From positions 248,001 to 312,000 of the forward strand of contig NZ_JAODWD010000006.1 in NCBI RefSeq assembly GCF_025345615.1: DNA of 64,000 nt, given 5' to 3'. A model generated the notes under the pieces. It ran no database searches, had not been told where the DNA came from, and saw nothing but the letters and a program-made list of their open reading frames with translations. Each line of letters opens with the position of its first letter. Position 1 is the first letter of the stretch. Positions 19,166 through 27,439 of this stretch are shown here, one piece after another. The position numbers and the translations under genes are program-made. This DNA comes from Mycobacterium deserti (GTDB lineage: Bacteria > Actinomycetota > Actinomycetes > Mycobacteriales > Mycobacteriaceae).

Positions 19166-20344
19166 TCAGGGCTTCAGGACGACCTTCACCATCCCGTCCT
19201 CCTTCTTCTGGAAGGTTTCGTACGCGCCGGGCGCCGCATCCAGGGGCAGCCGGTGAGTGGCGAACTGCTCCACCCCGAGGGGATCCTCGTCGGTGAGCAG
19301 CGGCATGATGTCGGGCACCCACTTCTTGACGTTGGCCTGGCCCATACGCAGCTGAATCTGCTTGTCGAACAGTGTCTTCATGTCGATCGGATCGGCGACG
19401 CCGCCGTACACGCCCGACAGCGAGATCGTCCCGCCGCGGCGTACCAGCGCGATCGCGGAGTTCAGCGCGGCCAACCGGTCCACGCCCGCCTGCTTCATCA
19501 CCAGGCGCCCCACCGGTGCCGGCAGAAAGCCCGCGGCGGTCTGCATGGTCTCGGCGATCGGCGACCCGTGCGCCTCCATGCCGACCGCGTCGATCACCGC
19601 GTCGGCCCCGCGCCCTTCGGTGTGGCTCATCACGACTTCCTCCACGTCGTCCTTGCGGAGGTCGACGACGTCGACGCAGTACGGTTGCGCCCGCGTGAGC
19701 CGTTCGTCGACAAGGTCGACGCCGATGACCCGGCAGGACTTGCGGTGTGCGGCGATCCGGCAGGCCATCGCTCCGATCGGGCCGAGGCCGAGGACGACGA
19801 GCGTGCCGCCGTCTGGCACGTCGGCGTACTCGACGGCCTGCCACGCGGTGGGCAGCACGTCGGACAGGTAGACGTAGCGCTCGTCGGGGCCTTCGTCGGG
19901 CACCTTGATGTGGGTGTACTGCGCCTGGGGCACTCGAAGGTATTCGGCCTGCCCGCCGGCGACTTCGCCGTAGAGCTTGGAGTAGCCGAACAGCGCCGCA
20001 CCGGTGCCCTGATCGCGGTTCTGCGTTGTCTCGCACTGGCTCTGCAGGCCGTGGCCGCACATGAAGCAGGTGCCGCAGGAGATGTTGAAGGGGATCACCA
20101 CGCGGTCGCCGACCGACAGGCCGTCGACTTCGCGGCCCACCTCTTCGACCACGCCCATCGCTTCGTGGCCGAGGATGTCACCGGCATTCATGAACGCGCC
20201 GAGCACCTCATACAGGTGGAGGTCCGACCCGCAGATGTTGGTACTCGTGACGCGGATGATCGCGTCGTTTGGTTCCTTGATCGCCGGATCGGGAACGGTG
20301 TCGACGGACACCTTGCGCCTGCCCTGCCACGTCACTGCTCGCAT
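19166..20344 (-). CDS. Zinc-dependent alcohol dehydrogenase (FdhA/threonine dehydrogenase-like)
   Basis: 392-residue medium-chain dehydrogenase. The catalytic zinc site shows C38 (NICGSDLH) and H60-E61 (GHE); the structural zinc cysteines are C90, C93, C96 and C104. The NAD(P)-binding turn GLGPIG is at 186-191. The length and the insert DQGTGAALFGYSKLYG resemble glutathione-independent formaldehyde dehydrogenase relatives, but the substrate is not fixed. Transcribed alone. Confidence 0.9.
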   Translation of the reverse strand: MRAVTWQGRRKVSVDTVPDPAIKEPNDAIIRVTSTNICGSDLHLYEVLGAFMNAGDILGHEAMGVVEEVGREVDGLSVGDRVVIPFNISCGTCFMCGHGLQSQCETTQNRDQGTGAALFGYSKLYGEVAGGQAEYLRVPQAQYTHIKVPDEGPDERYVYLSDVLPTAWQAVEYADVPDGGTLVVLGLGPIGAMACRIAAHRKSCRVIGVDLVDERLTRAQPYCVDVVDLRKDDVEEVVMSHTEGRGADAVIDAVGMEAHGSPIAETMQTAAGFLPAPVGRLVMKQAGVDRLAALNSAIALVRRGGTISLSGVYGGVADPIDMKTLFDKQIQLRMGQANVKKWVPDIMPLLTDEDPLGVEQFATHRLPLDAAPGAYETFQKKEDGMVKVVLKP

Positions 20345-20409
20345 GGAGATCCTCCTAGAAGTTCATCTCCATACGGCGTGCCCAATGACGCGGTGACGAA
20401 ACCTAGCGG

Positions 20410-21208
20410 TCAGCCGCTCCAGGGGGTGACGGGTCGCGCTTGCCGCTCGCCGTCGACGATGACGTCGACGCGTTCGTCGAAGAAGCAGATCCGGTCGCGT
20501 ACCGGCTCGTGCGTCATGCAGGGGTTCGTGGTACACCCATGCGACGTCACGGGCTCCGTCGGGCAGCGAGACGTATGACGCCCGGCCCTTATAGGCGCAG
20601 TAAGTGACGGTGTCGCTGGGATCGAGGGCGACGGTGACGTCCTCGCGCGGCAGGTAATAACGCACCGGCAGCATCGTCTCGAACAGCAGCAGCGGCCGCG
20701 ACGACTCCGCGAGCACGCGGCCGTCGAGTTCGATGCGCACGTGTCGACTGCTGCGCAGCACGTCGATGCGCTTGAACGGATCGCGGGGGTGGCTGACGAT
20801 GGCCTCGTCCTCCTCGCGCCACTCGAACGCGTCGAACTCGAGGATCACGTGGCCGGCGAGGTCGGCGTCGTCGGGGGCGAAGGCGGCCGCGGCGGCGGTC
20901 TCTTCCCCCGCGATCACGTCGAACGGGGTGCCCGGGCAGGTGTGCGCGCCGAACGGGACGGTCGGGTCGAGGATGGGCCCGGGATCGTCGTCGGTGTACG
21001 ACTCGGCGCCGACCGGCAGGAGGTGGCCCGAAATCGCGGCCTTCGGCACGGCGTACGTCGGCACGATGCGGCGCGGCTCCCAGACCAGCAGTGCCTCGCA
21101 GGTGTCGGCGACCGGTTCGCCGGCCAGGCGCACCCGAATCCGTTTGGCGACGGGCTCATAGCGCAGGGCGTCGAGTCCGCCGAGCAGATCGGTCATCCGG
21201 ACGCCCAT
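20410..21208 (-). pseudogene. DUF427 protein, frameshifted near the 3' end
   Basis: Two tandem DUF427 domains (residues ~10-120; ~130-230 with RYYLPREDVTVALDPSDTVTYCAYKG). After VYHEPLHDA the reading frame is lost. One extra base at about 20509 separates it from a tail in the next frame (EPVRDRICFFDERVDVIVDG) that stops at 20410. Without the extra base the gene would be ~265 residues and normal for the family. As given, it reads 281 residues with an Arg-rich nonsense tail ending at 20363. Recent mutation or sequencing error; the rest is intact. Confidence 0.8.
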
Positions 21209-21236
21209 CGCGGACCCCTTTCATCCGGCGACTGAG

Positions 21237-22619
21237 TCACTTGCGGGGCGGACGCAGCACGTTCATCGCCATTCGCATTATCGGCGAGGGGACGCGATCC
21301 TTGGCCGAAAGCGCCGCATCGGCGGCGCGGCCGCGCAGTGGTGTGCCGCGACCGAACATCCGGTTGAGCGGTCCACCGGTGGGCTCGAGGTCGAGATGCA
21401 GGGGAGGTTTGCCGTCCGCGGCGCCGAGAGCATTGGAGATGACTATGCGTTGGATCTCGCTGGTGCCCTCGAAGATGGTGTACAGCTTGGCATCTCGATA
21501 CCACTTCTCGACGGGATGGTCCTTGATGTAACCCCAGCCGCCCATGGTCTGGATGGCACGCTCGGTGGTGCGCACCGCGACCTCGCTGGCGGCCAGTTTG
21601 GACATCGATCCCTCGCCGCGTTCGAAGGGCACACCGGTAGCGGCCATCCACGAGGCGCGCCAGGTGAGCAGGCGGGCGGCATCGATGGCGGTGGACAGAT
21701 CAGCCAGCGGAAAGGCGATGCCCTGGTTGTCGATGATCGGGGCGCCGAAGGCTTCGCGCCGGTTGGCGTACTCGGTGACGTATTCGATTGCCGCGCGGGC
21801 GATTCCGATCGCCTGCGCAGCCACCATGGGCCGGGTCTGCTCAAAGGTGCCGATGGTGGCCGAGCCGGAATGCTTGCCGCCTTCGACAGCCTCTCGGGCC
21901 TTGGCCAGCTTGTGTTCAAGCTTCTCGTGCCCGCCCAGGAGGTTGTCGCCCGGCACGCGCACGCTGTTGAATTTGAGCTCGGCGGTATGGGATGCGCGGC
22001 AGCCGAGTTTGTCGAGTTTGCGCACCATCTCCAGGCCGGGCGTGCCTCCGGGCACGATGAACAATGCCTGTCCGCGGTGCCCGAGATCCTGGTCGACGAC
22101 GGCGTTGACGACGTGAACATTGGCGATACCGCCGTTGCCGATCCACATCTTGTGGCCTTCGATGATCCAGTCGTCACCGTCGCGGTAGGCGCAGGTGCGC
22201 AGATTGCGGACGTCGCTGCCGCCCTGCGGCTCGGAGATAGCGAGCGCGGCAAGTTTGAGATCGCCTGGCGTACCGAAACATTCGGGTGCCCACTGCAACA
22301 TCTGTTCCGGTGAGGCGGCCTGTCCGATGGCCGAGAGGGCGAGGGCGGGCATCACTACCGCCAGACCGATGCCCGCGCAGCCCCAGAACATTTCCTCCAT
22401 GAACATGGGCAACGAGAGACCGGTCGGATCCCCGATCAGATCGCGGTAGAACAACGGGCTGTAGAACCCGCGGGTGGCCGCTTCCTCGAGCACCGGCCAG
22501 GGAAACTCCTGCCGCTGGTCGTACTCGGCTGCGACGGGCCGCACGACTTCCTCGGCGAACTCGTGCGTGCGACGGGCGAGGTCGTGCTGGGCGACGGTGG
22601 GCGTGAGGTCGAAAGTCAC
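21237..22619 (-). CDS. Acyl-CoA dehydrogenase (FadE family)
   Basis: About 460 residues from GTG 22619 (VTFDLTPTVAQHDLARR); the frame is open to 22646. FAD enzyme introducing the alpha-beta double bond in acyl-CoA. Visible blocks are ISEPQGGSDVRNL, KMWIGNGGIANV, LGCRASHTAELKF and the C-terminal FEGTSEIQRI, whose first Glu is the expected catalytic base. A C-terminal basic extension follows. It lies 28 bp from the DUF427 gene on the same strand. Which FadE and chain length cannot be stated. Confidence 0.9.
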   Translation of the reverse strand: MTFDLTPTVAQHDLARRTHEFAEEVVRPVAAEYDQRQEFPWPVLEEAATRGFYSPLFYRDLIGDPTGLSLPMFMEEMFWGCAGIGLAVVMPALALSAIGQAASPEQMLQWAPECFGTPGDLKLAALAISEPQGGSDVRNLRTCAYRDGDDWIIEGHKMWIGNGGIANVHVVNAVVDQDLGHRGQALFIVPGGTPGLEMVRKLDKLGCRASHTAELKFNSVRVPGDNLLGGHEKLEHKLAKAREAVEGGKHSGSATIGTFEQTRPMVAAQAIGIARAAIEYVTEYANRREAFGAPIIDNQGIAFPLADLSTAIDAARLLTWRASWMAATGVPFERGEGSMSKLAASEVAVRTTERAIQTMGGWGYIKDHPVEKWYRDAKLYTIFEGTSEIQRIVISNALGAADGKPPLHLDLEPTGGPLNRMFGRGTPLRGRAADAALSAKDRVPSPIMRMAMNVLRPPRK

Positions 22620-22668
22620 GCTGTTTGTATTAGCCGCCTGCCGCAAATGCGAAACACTTGTTCACGGA

Positions 22669-22713
22669 ACAAGCCCCCGGGTGCCAGGGGGGAGGGGCAC
22701 CACGGGGGCTTGT
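22669..22713 (-). terminator. Strong hairpin after the small secreted protein
   Basis: A two-part stem, ACAAGCCCCC (22669-22678) with GGGGGCTTGT (22704-22713), plus an inner GGTGCC/GGCACC stem (22680-22685/22696-22701), lies just downstream of the 99-residue gene on the minus strand. It should insulate the acyl-CoA dehydrogenase gene. Confidence 0.75.
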
Positions 22714-22724
22714 CGGGGGAGGGT

Positions 22725-23024
22725 CTATTTCACGTCGACGTAGACCGTCTTGTTGAGCACCTTGGTGCTCAGGTCGTCGCCGGGGCCGCTGTGGTCGGTA
22801 CGGGTGTAGGTCTGGCCGGAGCGCACTGACACGACGCTGGCCTGATCCAGCGGTGCGTTGCCGATGCGGTTGACGACCACGGTGTAGCCCTGCGACTGCA
22901 ATTCGCTGATGGTCTGCTCAGCGTTTCCGGGACCGGTCGGCGCGGCCAGTGCCGGCGCGGCCAGCCCGATGACGCCTCCGGCCAGAGCGGTTGCAGCGAT
23001 GGTGGCGAATCCAAACTTCTTCAT
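22725..23024 (-). CDS. Small secreted mycobacterial protein
   Basis: 99 residues. A Sec signal peptide (MKKFGFATIAATALAGGVIG through PALA/AP) leaves a ~70-residue mature domain with GNAEQTISELQSQGYTVVVNRIG. It belongs to a recurrent type of small exported mycobacterial proteins of unknown role. Start ATG 23024 has AAGAAGAAGG upstream. Followed by a strong terminator, so monocistronic. Confidence 0.82.
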   Translation of the reverse strand: MKKFGFATIAATALAGGVIGLAAPALAAPTGPGNAEQTISELQSQGYTVVVNRIGNAPLDQASVVSVRSGQTYTRTDHSGPGDDLSTKVLNKTVYVDVK

Positions 23025-23156
23025 GTCCGAGCCTTCTTCTTTCTTGCGCTTGGTTTCTGTGCTGCAGCTGATCTTGTAAACCGAGAGGTCAGCGGTTTAA
23101 TTCCGGTGGCAGTAATTGATCGACGGTTGGCAGGAAATGTGCTGGGGGAACGGCGA

Positions 23157-23730
23157 ATGGCCCATATTCGACAGATGGAATTGGACCAACTGCGGCACCT
23201 TCACCAGCGCGACGGTGTGACGTGCGGTCCGACGGTCGCGGTGGTGGCTGGGGCCGCTGATCGACCCGTCGCGCCGTGCGGCGTTGGTCGCGCCGGACTC
23301 CGCTGCCTGGTTCGACGCCGAGCAGGTTCGCGTGCATGTGTCGGTGAATCGGATCTGGCCGCGGCGGTTGGGCACAACGCCGGCGGGGATGGCCAGGGCG
23401 TTGAACGAGCACAGTGCGCGCCGCGGCGTGCGTTACCGGTGGCGGTTGTGCCGCTGTCGTCGGGACAGGCTGACCGATGTGCTGCGTGCTGTCGACGAGG
23501 TTTGGCCGGTGGCGATGCTGGTGGGACGGTTCATCCCGCGGCATTGGGTGCTGATCGTCGCTGCGAGCGGCACACACTTGTCGTGTTACGAGCCCTCATC
23601 GGGATCGGTTCGGCTCGTCGAGGTGGACGACGTGCGGCGGGCCCGGCTGACCGGCCTGGGCTATCCGCGGACGTTCGCCTTCGTGGTGCCCAGGGCGTTG
23701 CGAAACTCGACGCGATCGGCGACGCACTAG
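23157..23730 (+). pseudogene. Papain-fold (C39-like) cysteine peptidase homologue, frameshifted
   Basis: The start (MAHIRQMELDQLRHLHQRDG then VTCGPTVAVVAGA) is in frame 0 from ATG 23157 behind GGGGGAA. From about 23252 the protein continues in frame 1 (LIDPSRRAALVAPDSAAWF ... HWVLIVAASGTHLSCYEPSSG) to 23730. One extra base in GGGCCGCTG explains the shift. The restored ~190-residue protein has the Cys of TCGP, the His of RHWVLI and a YEPSSG turn, as expected of a C39/papain-like fold. Recently broken or sequencing error. Confidence 0.72.
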
Positions 23731-23744
23731 GCCCAGACACTAAA

Positions 23745-23760
23745 TCGAACATATGATCGA
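23745..23760. promoter_or_regulatory. LexA (SOS) box
   Basis: TCGAACATATGATCGA matches the mycobacterial LexA consensus TCGAAC-N4-GTTCGA at 11 of the 12 defined bases. It lies 3 bp upstream of GTG 23764. An extra half-site (TCGAAC) follows at 23757. Confidence 0.65.
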
Positions 23761-23763
23761 ACA

Positions 23764-24069
23764 GTGGGCGAGATGCAGGCGATCGGCTACAACGGGCAGC
23801 CCGTGCAGCCGGCGTTCCGCATGGTCGATCCGCCGATCGAGGTGCTCGTCGATCTCGGCGCCGTCTTCCCGCGCGAGCCGCACCGCGCGGGCGGCTATAA
23901 CCCCTGCGGACTGCAGATGCACGCAGTGGTCGAGGGCCAACTCAGTTGTTGGGGGATGTGCGAGCAGGGGCACTGGTGGGGTTGGGTCACCTACGAGATC
24001 GCCTACGGGCCACGGCGCAGATCCGTCACCCATTGGATCCCCGCATGGACACTCAAACGCAAGGCCTGA
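23764..24069 (+). CDS. Hypothetical protein behind a LexA box
   Basis: 101 residues from GTG 23764 (ATG 23773 also possible). A small soluble protein with conserved-looking Cys, His and Trp (NPCGLQMHAVVEGQLSCWGM, EQGHWWGWVTYEIAYGP). No domain recognised. Nearly no leader separates it from the SOS box, so the transcript may be leaderless and damage-inducible. It converges on the DUF222-like mini-gene, 24 bp apart. Confidence 0.65.
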   Translation: MGEMQAIGYNGQPVQPAFRMVDPPIEVLVDLGAVFPREPHRAGGYNPCGLQMHAVVEGQLSCWGMCEQGHWWGWVTYEIAYGPRRRSVTHWIPAWTLKRKA

Positions 24070-24093
24070 GCGGCCACGGCCGAACTCATCGGA

Positions 24094-24309
24094 CTATGCG
24101 GGGGTCCGCTGCCCGTGGGCGACGGTGACCAGACGACCCGACATCCGTCGTTGTACGGAGACCAGCCGCTGATCCAGCTTGTCCAAACGCGCGAGCAGCG
24201 CGTGGCCCTCGGTGCGCGTCAAGGTCTCCAGTGGGAACGCGGCGACGGTTTTGCATCCGGCCTCGATGGCATCAAGCGCTTCGATGAGCGCTTCTCTATC
24301 CGAACTCAT
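24094..24309 (-). CDS. Miniature DUF222/13E12-like protein behind a LexA box
   Basis: 71 residues from ATG 24309. The sequence (SSDREALIEALDAIEAG ... LTRTEGHALLARLDKLDQRL) resembles the N-terminal helices of 13E12-repeat/DUF222 proteins, whose M. tuberculosis members are known LexA targets. The HNH part is absent, so this is a stub or a distinct short form. A LexA box covers its start codon. Confidence 0.62.
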   Translation of the reverse strand: MSSDREALIEALDAIEAGCKTVAAFPLETLTRTEGHALLARLDKLDQRLVSVQRRMSGRLVTVAHGQRTPA

Positions 24310-24315
24310 GTTCGA
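24300..24315. promoter_or_regulatory. LexA (SOS) box over the start of the DUF222-like gene
   Basis: CCGAACTCATGTTCGA, read on the plus strand, matches TCGAAC-N4-GTTCGA at 11 of 12 defined bases. The complementary start codon (24307-24309) lies inside it, so bound LexA would block a leaderless start directly. Confidence 0.68.
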
Positions 24316-24388
24316 AGGCTAGCGCGGCCCACCGACACGTGACGGAAGTGATTTACCGGCTCATCCGCGCCGATGTCATCATGCCTAC

Positions 24389-24853
24389 ATGGCCCGGAAG
24401 TTCGCGACCGCAGACACCGTTGACCTAACCGAACTCCTCGACTTCATTCGCCCGCGGCACCGCATGGTGCTCACGACGTTTCGGACCGACGGATCGCTGC
24501 AGAGCTCGCCTGTGACCGGAGGCGTCGACGACGCGGGCCGCATTGTGATCGCGAGCTATCCGCGGCGCGCCAAGTCGACCAACATCCGCCGCCAGGGCGA
24601 CGTCAGCGTGACGGTGTTGTCCGACGAGTTCGACGGACCCTACGTACAGGTCGACGGCGACGGCGAGGTGATCGACCTCCCCGACGCCGTCGAGCCGCTG
24701 GTGGACTACTTCCGTGCCATCTCGGGTGAGCATCCCGACTGGGACGAGTACCGCCAGGCCATGGTCGACCAGGGCAAGTGCCTGATCCGCATCACGCCGC
24801 GACGGTGGGGTCCGGTGGCTACCGGAGGCTTCCCGCCGACAGATCAGAAGTAG
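24389..24853 (+). CDS. PPOX-class F420/flavin split-barrel protein (Rv1155-like)
   Basis: 154 residues. Split-barrel motifs RHRMVLTTFRTDGSLQSSPV, AKSTNIRRQGDVSV and GEHPDWDEYRQAMV match the FDOR-B group that includes Rv1155 and binds F420 or flavin. The substrate is unknown. Its 3' end overlaps the convergent DUF3224 gene by 35 bp. Confidence 0.85.
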   Translation: MARKFATADTVDLTELLDFIRPRHRMVLTTFRTDGSLQSSPVTGGVDDAGRIVIASYPRRAKSTNIRRQGDVSVTVLSDEFDGPYVQVDGDGEVIDLPDAVEPLVDYFRAISGEHPDWDEYRQAMVDQGKCLIRITPRRWGPVATGGFPPTDQK

Positions 24854-25244
24854 CGGTGTCGAGGCCGTCGAGGTTCAGCGTCATCGAACCGGTCGGGTCG
24901 GCGCGGAACTCGCCGGTGCCCGCGGCCTCGGCGAGTTCGCCCGTACCTGCCGCGATGCGCAACTCTGCACTGGCGACGGAGTCGCGATAGACGCCGTCGT
25001 GCACCAACACCAGGCCGCCCTCCTTACCGGCAACGGTCCCGGTGATGTGTTCGACGCCGACGAACAGCGCCGACTTGTCCGGCGCGTAGGCCAACAGCCA
25101 CTTCGTCGTCGACGTGCCCTTGATGTCTCCGTCGTAGCGTTTCTTGACCAGCGCCTCGGTCAGCTTGGTGTCTTCATTACCGTCTTCGAACGGCGTCTCA
25201 TCCCAGCCGGCGAACTCGAACGTCGCCTCGATGTGTCTGCTCAT
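24819..25244 (-). CDS. DUF3224 family protein
   Basis: 141 residues from ATG 25244 (the frame is open to 25352, but the family-like start is MSRHIEATFEFAGWDETP). The beta-rich sequence with KLTEALVKKRYDGDIKGTS and SALFVGVEHITGTVAGKEG is typical of DUF3224 small barrels. Function unknown. Confidence 0.82.
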   Translation of the reverse strand: MSRHIEATFEFAGWDETPFEDGNEDTKLTEALVKKRYDGDIKGTSTTKWLLAYAPDKSALFVGVEHITGTVAGKEGGLVLVHDGVYRDSVASAELRIAAGTGELAEAAGTGEFRADPTGSMTLNLDGLDTATSDLSAGSLR

Positions 25245-25337
25245 GGCTGTCGGATACCCCCGCTTCGGAGTGCGAAATCGAGGGACCGGAGGACGCGGAC
25301 CGAGGCGCCTGTGATAGTCAGAGCATGGCGGCCGCGT

Positions 25338-25383
25338 TGCGTCCGATAGCACGTCAAACTATAGTCTGGACACATGTCCAGAG
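25338..25383 (+). promoter_or_regulatory. Promoter and TetR operator of the glycosyltransferase operon
   Basis: A -35 TTGCGT (25338-25343), a 17-bp spacer and a -10 TATAGT (25361-25366) are followed at once by a perfect palindrome with 8-bp arms, TCTGGACA-CA-TGTCCAGA (25366-25383). The palindrome covers the expected transcription start, a repressor position. The same GGACA-N2-TGTCC core lies at the tetR promoter at 29260. Confidence 0.75.
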
Positions 25384-25478
25384 GGTTCGGAGTCTTAGCG
25401 TGACGAAAAGTGGCCAGCTCTTCGGGCCGGCCGCCGCCCCCGGACATGTCCGCTCCTGCGCATCGTCGTGAGTTGAGC

Positions 25479-26714
25479 ATGCGCATCGCATTGTTGTCCT
25501 ACCGGAGTAAGACCCATTGCGGCGGACAGGGTGTTTACGTCCGCCATCTCAGCCGCGGCCTGGCCGAACTCGGCCATGACGTCGAGGTGTTCTCGGGTCA
25601 GCCCTACCCCGAGGGCCTCGACCCGCGGGTACGCCTGACCAAGGTGCCGAGTCTGGATCTCTACCGTGAGCCGGACCCGTTCCGCATTCCGTGGCCGAGC
25701 GAGATCAAGACGAGTATCGATCTGCTCGAGCTGCTGACGACGTGGACGGCGGGCTTCCCCGAACCCAAGACGTTCAGCCTCCGCGCCGCCCGCCTGCTGG
25801 CCGAGCGTCGCGACGAGTTCGACGTCGTGCACGACAACCAGTGCCTTGGCACCGGCCTGCGCAAGATCGCCGACAGTGGATTGCCCGTCGTCGCGACCGT
25901 GCACCACCCGATCACCCGCGACAAGGTCCTCGACGTCGCGGCCGCGAAGTGGTGGCGCAAACCGCTGGTGCGCCGCTGGTACGGGTTCGCGGAGATGCAA
26001 AAGGAAGTGGCCCACCAGATTCCGGAACTGCTGACCGTCTCATCGACGTCGGCCGCCGATATCGCGCAGGACTTCGGGGTATCGCCCGAACAGCTGCACG
26101 TCGTTCCGCTCGGAGTCGACACCGAACTCTTCAAGCCCGCTGCGCAGCGGGTTCGCAACCGCATCATCGCGATCGCCAGCGCCGATGTGCCGCTCAAGGG
26201 CGTCGCGCATCTACTCAACGCCGTCGCGCGGCTGCGCGTGGAACGCGACCTCGAACTGCAACTTGTCGCCAAGCTCGAACCGAACGGGCCAACCGAGAAG
26301 CTGATCGCCGAGCTCGGCATCTCCGACATCGTGCACAGCTCAAGCGGACTGACCGACGCGGAGCTCGCCGACCTGCTGGCGTCGGCCGAAATCGCCTGCA
26401 TCCCCTCGTTGTACGAAGGATTCTCGCTGCCCGCGGTCGAAGCGATGGCCAGCGGCACGCCCATCGTCGCCAGCCGTGCCGGGGCGCTGCCCGAAGTCGT
26501 CGGGACCGACGGACAGTGCGCGCGCCTGGTCACACCGGCCGACGTCGACGAGTTGACCCGGGTGCTCGGCGAACTGCTCGACTCCCCGCTGGAACTCCGC
26601 AGGCTCGGAGCGAACGGCCGCCAGCGTGCGCTTGACGTCTTCAGCTGGGAATCCGTTGCGGCGCAGACGGTTGCGGTATACGAGCAGGCGCGCAACCGGG
26701 TAGCGGCATGCTGA
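25479..26714 (+). CDS. GT4-family glycosyltransferase
   Basis: 411 residues from ATG 25479 (MRIALLSYRSKTHCGGQGVY). GT-B fold retaining glycosyltransferase: the glycine-rich N-terminal loop, VVPLGVDTELF before the donor domain, and the EX7E motif at E313/E321 (EGFSLPAVE). The donor is a nucleotide sugar, the acceptor unknown. First gene of a three-gene operon; the next gene overlaps its end. Promoter with a palindromic operator ~95 bp upstream. Confidence 0.9.
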   Translation: MRIALLSYRSKTHCGGQGVYVRHLSRGLAELGHDVEVFSGQPYPEGLDPRVRLTKVPSLDLYREPDPFRIPWPSEIKTSIDLLELLTTWTAGFPEPKTFSLRAARLLAERRDEFDVVHDNQCLGTGLRKIADSGLPVVATVHHPITRDKVLDVAAAKWWRKPLVRRWYGFAEMQKEVAHQIPELLTVSSTSAADIAQDFGVSPEQLHVVPLGVDTELFKPAAQRVRNRIIAIASADVPLKGVAHLLNAVARLRVERDLELQLVAKLEPNGPTEKLIAELGISDIVHSSSGLTDAELADLLASAEIACIPSLYEGFSLPAVEAMASGTPIVASRAGALPEVVGTDGQCARLVTPADVDELTRVLGELLDSPLELRRLGANGRQRALDVFSWESVAAQTVAVYEQARNRVAAC

Positions 26715-27439
26715 CCGTCGACTTCGACCGGCTCGGGGTCGGCGCAGGCACGAAAGTGATCGACGTGGGCTGCGGCGCGGGCAGGCACAGTTTCGAGGCG
26801 TACCGCCGCGGCGCCGATGTGGTCGCGTTCGATCAGAGCGCCGAGGACCTCAACGACGTCGACGAGATCCTGCAGGCGATGAAGGAGCAGGGCGAGGTGC
26901 CCGCATCGGCGAAGGCCGAGGCCGTCAAGGGCGATGCGCTTGACTTGCCCTATGCGGACGGCACTTTCGATTGTGTCATCGCCTCGGAGATCCTCGAGCA
27001 CGTCCCGGAAGACGACCGCGCGATCACCGAATTGATCCGGGTGCTCAAGCCGGGCGGGTCGCTCGCGATCACGGTGCCGCGGTGGCTCCCGGAGAAGGTG
27101 TGCTGGATCCTCTCGGACGAGTACCACGCCAACGAGGGCGGGCACATCCGCATCTACCAGGCGGACCGATTGCGCGACAAGGTGCTCGCCCACGGGCTGC
27201 AACACACGCACACCCACCACGCGCATGCCCTGCATTCGCCGTATTGGTGGCTCAAATGCGCTGTGGGCACTGAGAACTCAGAGCACCCCGCGGTGACGGC
27301 GTATCACAAACTGCTGGTCTGGGACATGGTGAGCCGGCCTTGGCTGACGCGCACGGCGGAGTCGGTGCTCAACCCGCTGATTGGCAAGAGCGTGGCGCTG
27401 TACTTCAGCAAGCCGGTGGTGCCTGTTGCTGTCTCTTGA
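26708..27439 (+). CDS. Class I SAM-dependent methyltransferase
   Basis: 243 residues. Motif I VIDVGCGAGR at 17-26, acidic VVAFDQS in the second strand, and a post-motif (GTFDCVIASEILEHVPEDD, LIRVLKPGGSLAITVP) characteristic of Methyltransf_11. Start ATG 26708 overlaps the glycosyltransferase stop, so they are coupled. A His-rich stretch (HTHTHHAHALH) near the C-terminus is unusual. It presumably methylates the glycosyltransferase product or its acceptor. Confidence 0.9.
   Translation: MLTVDFDRLGVGAGTKVIDVGCGAGRHSFEAYRRGADVVAFDQSAEDLNDVDEILQAMKEQGEVPASAKAEAVKGDALDLPYADGTFDCVIASEILEHVPEDDRAITELIRVLKPGGSLAITVPRWLPEKVCWILSDEYHANEGGHIRIYQADRLRDKVLAHGLQHTHTHHAHALHSPYWWLKCAVGTENSEHPAVTAYHKLLVWDMVSRPWLTRTAESVLNPLIGKSVALYFSKPVVPVAVS

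Noticed and set aside
19350..19366. LexA box at TCGAACAGTG in the dehydrogenase gene
   Set aside because: The right half-site (TCTTCA) does not match GTTCGA and it lies mid-gene.
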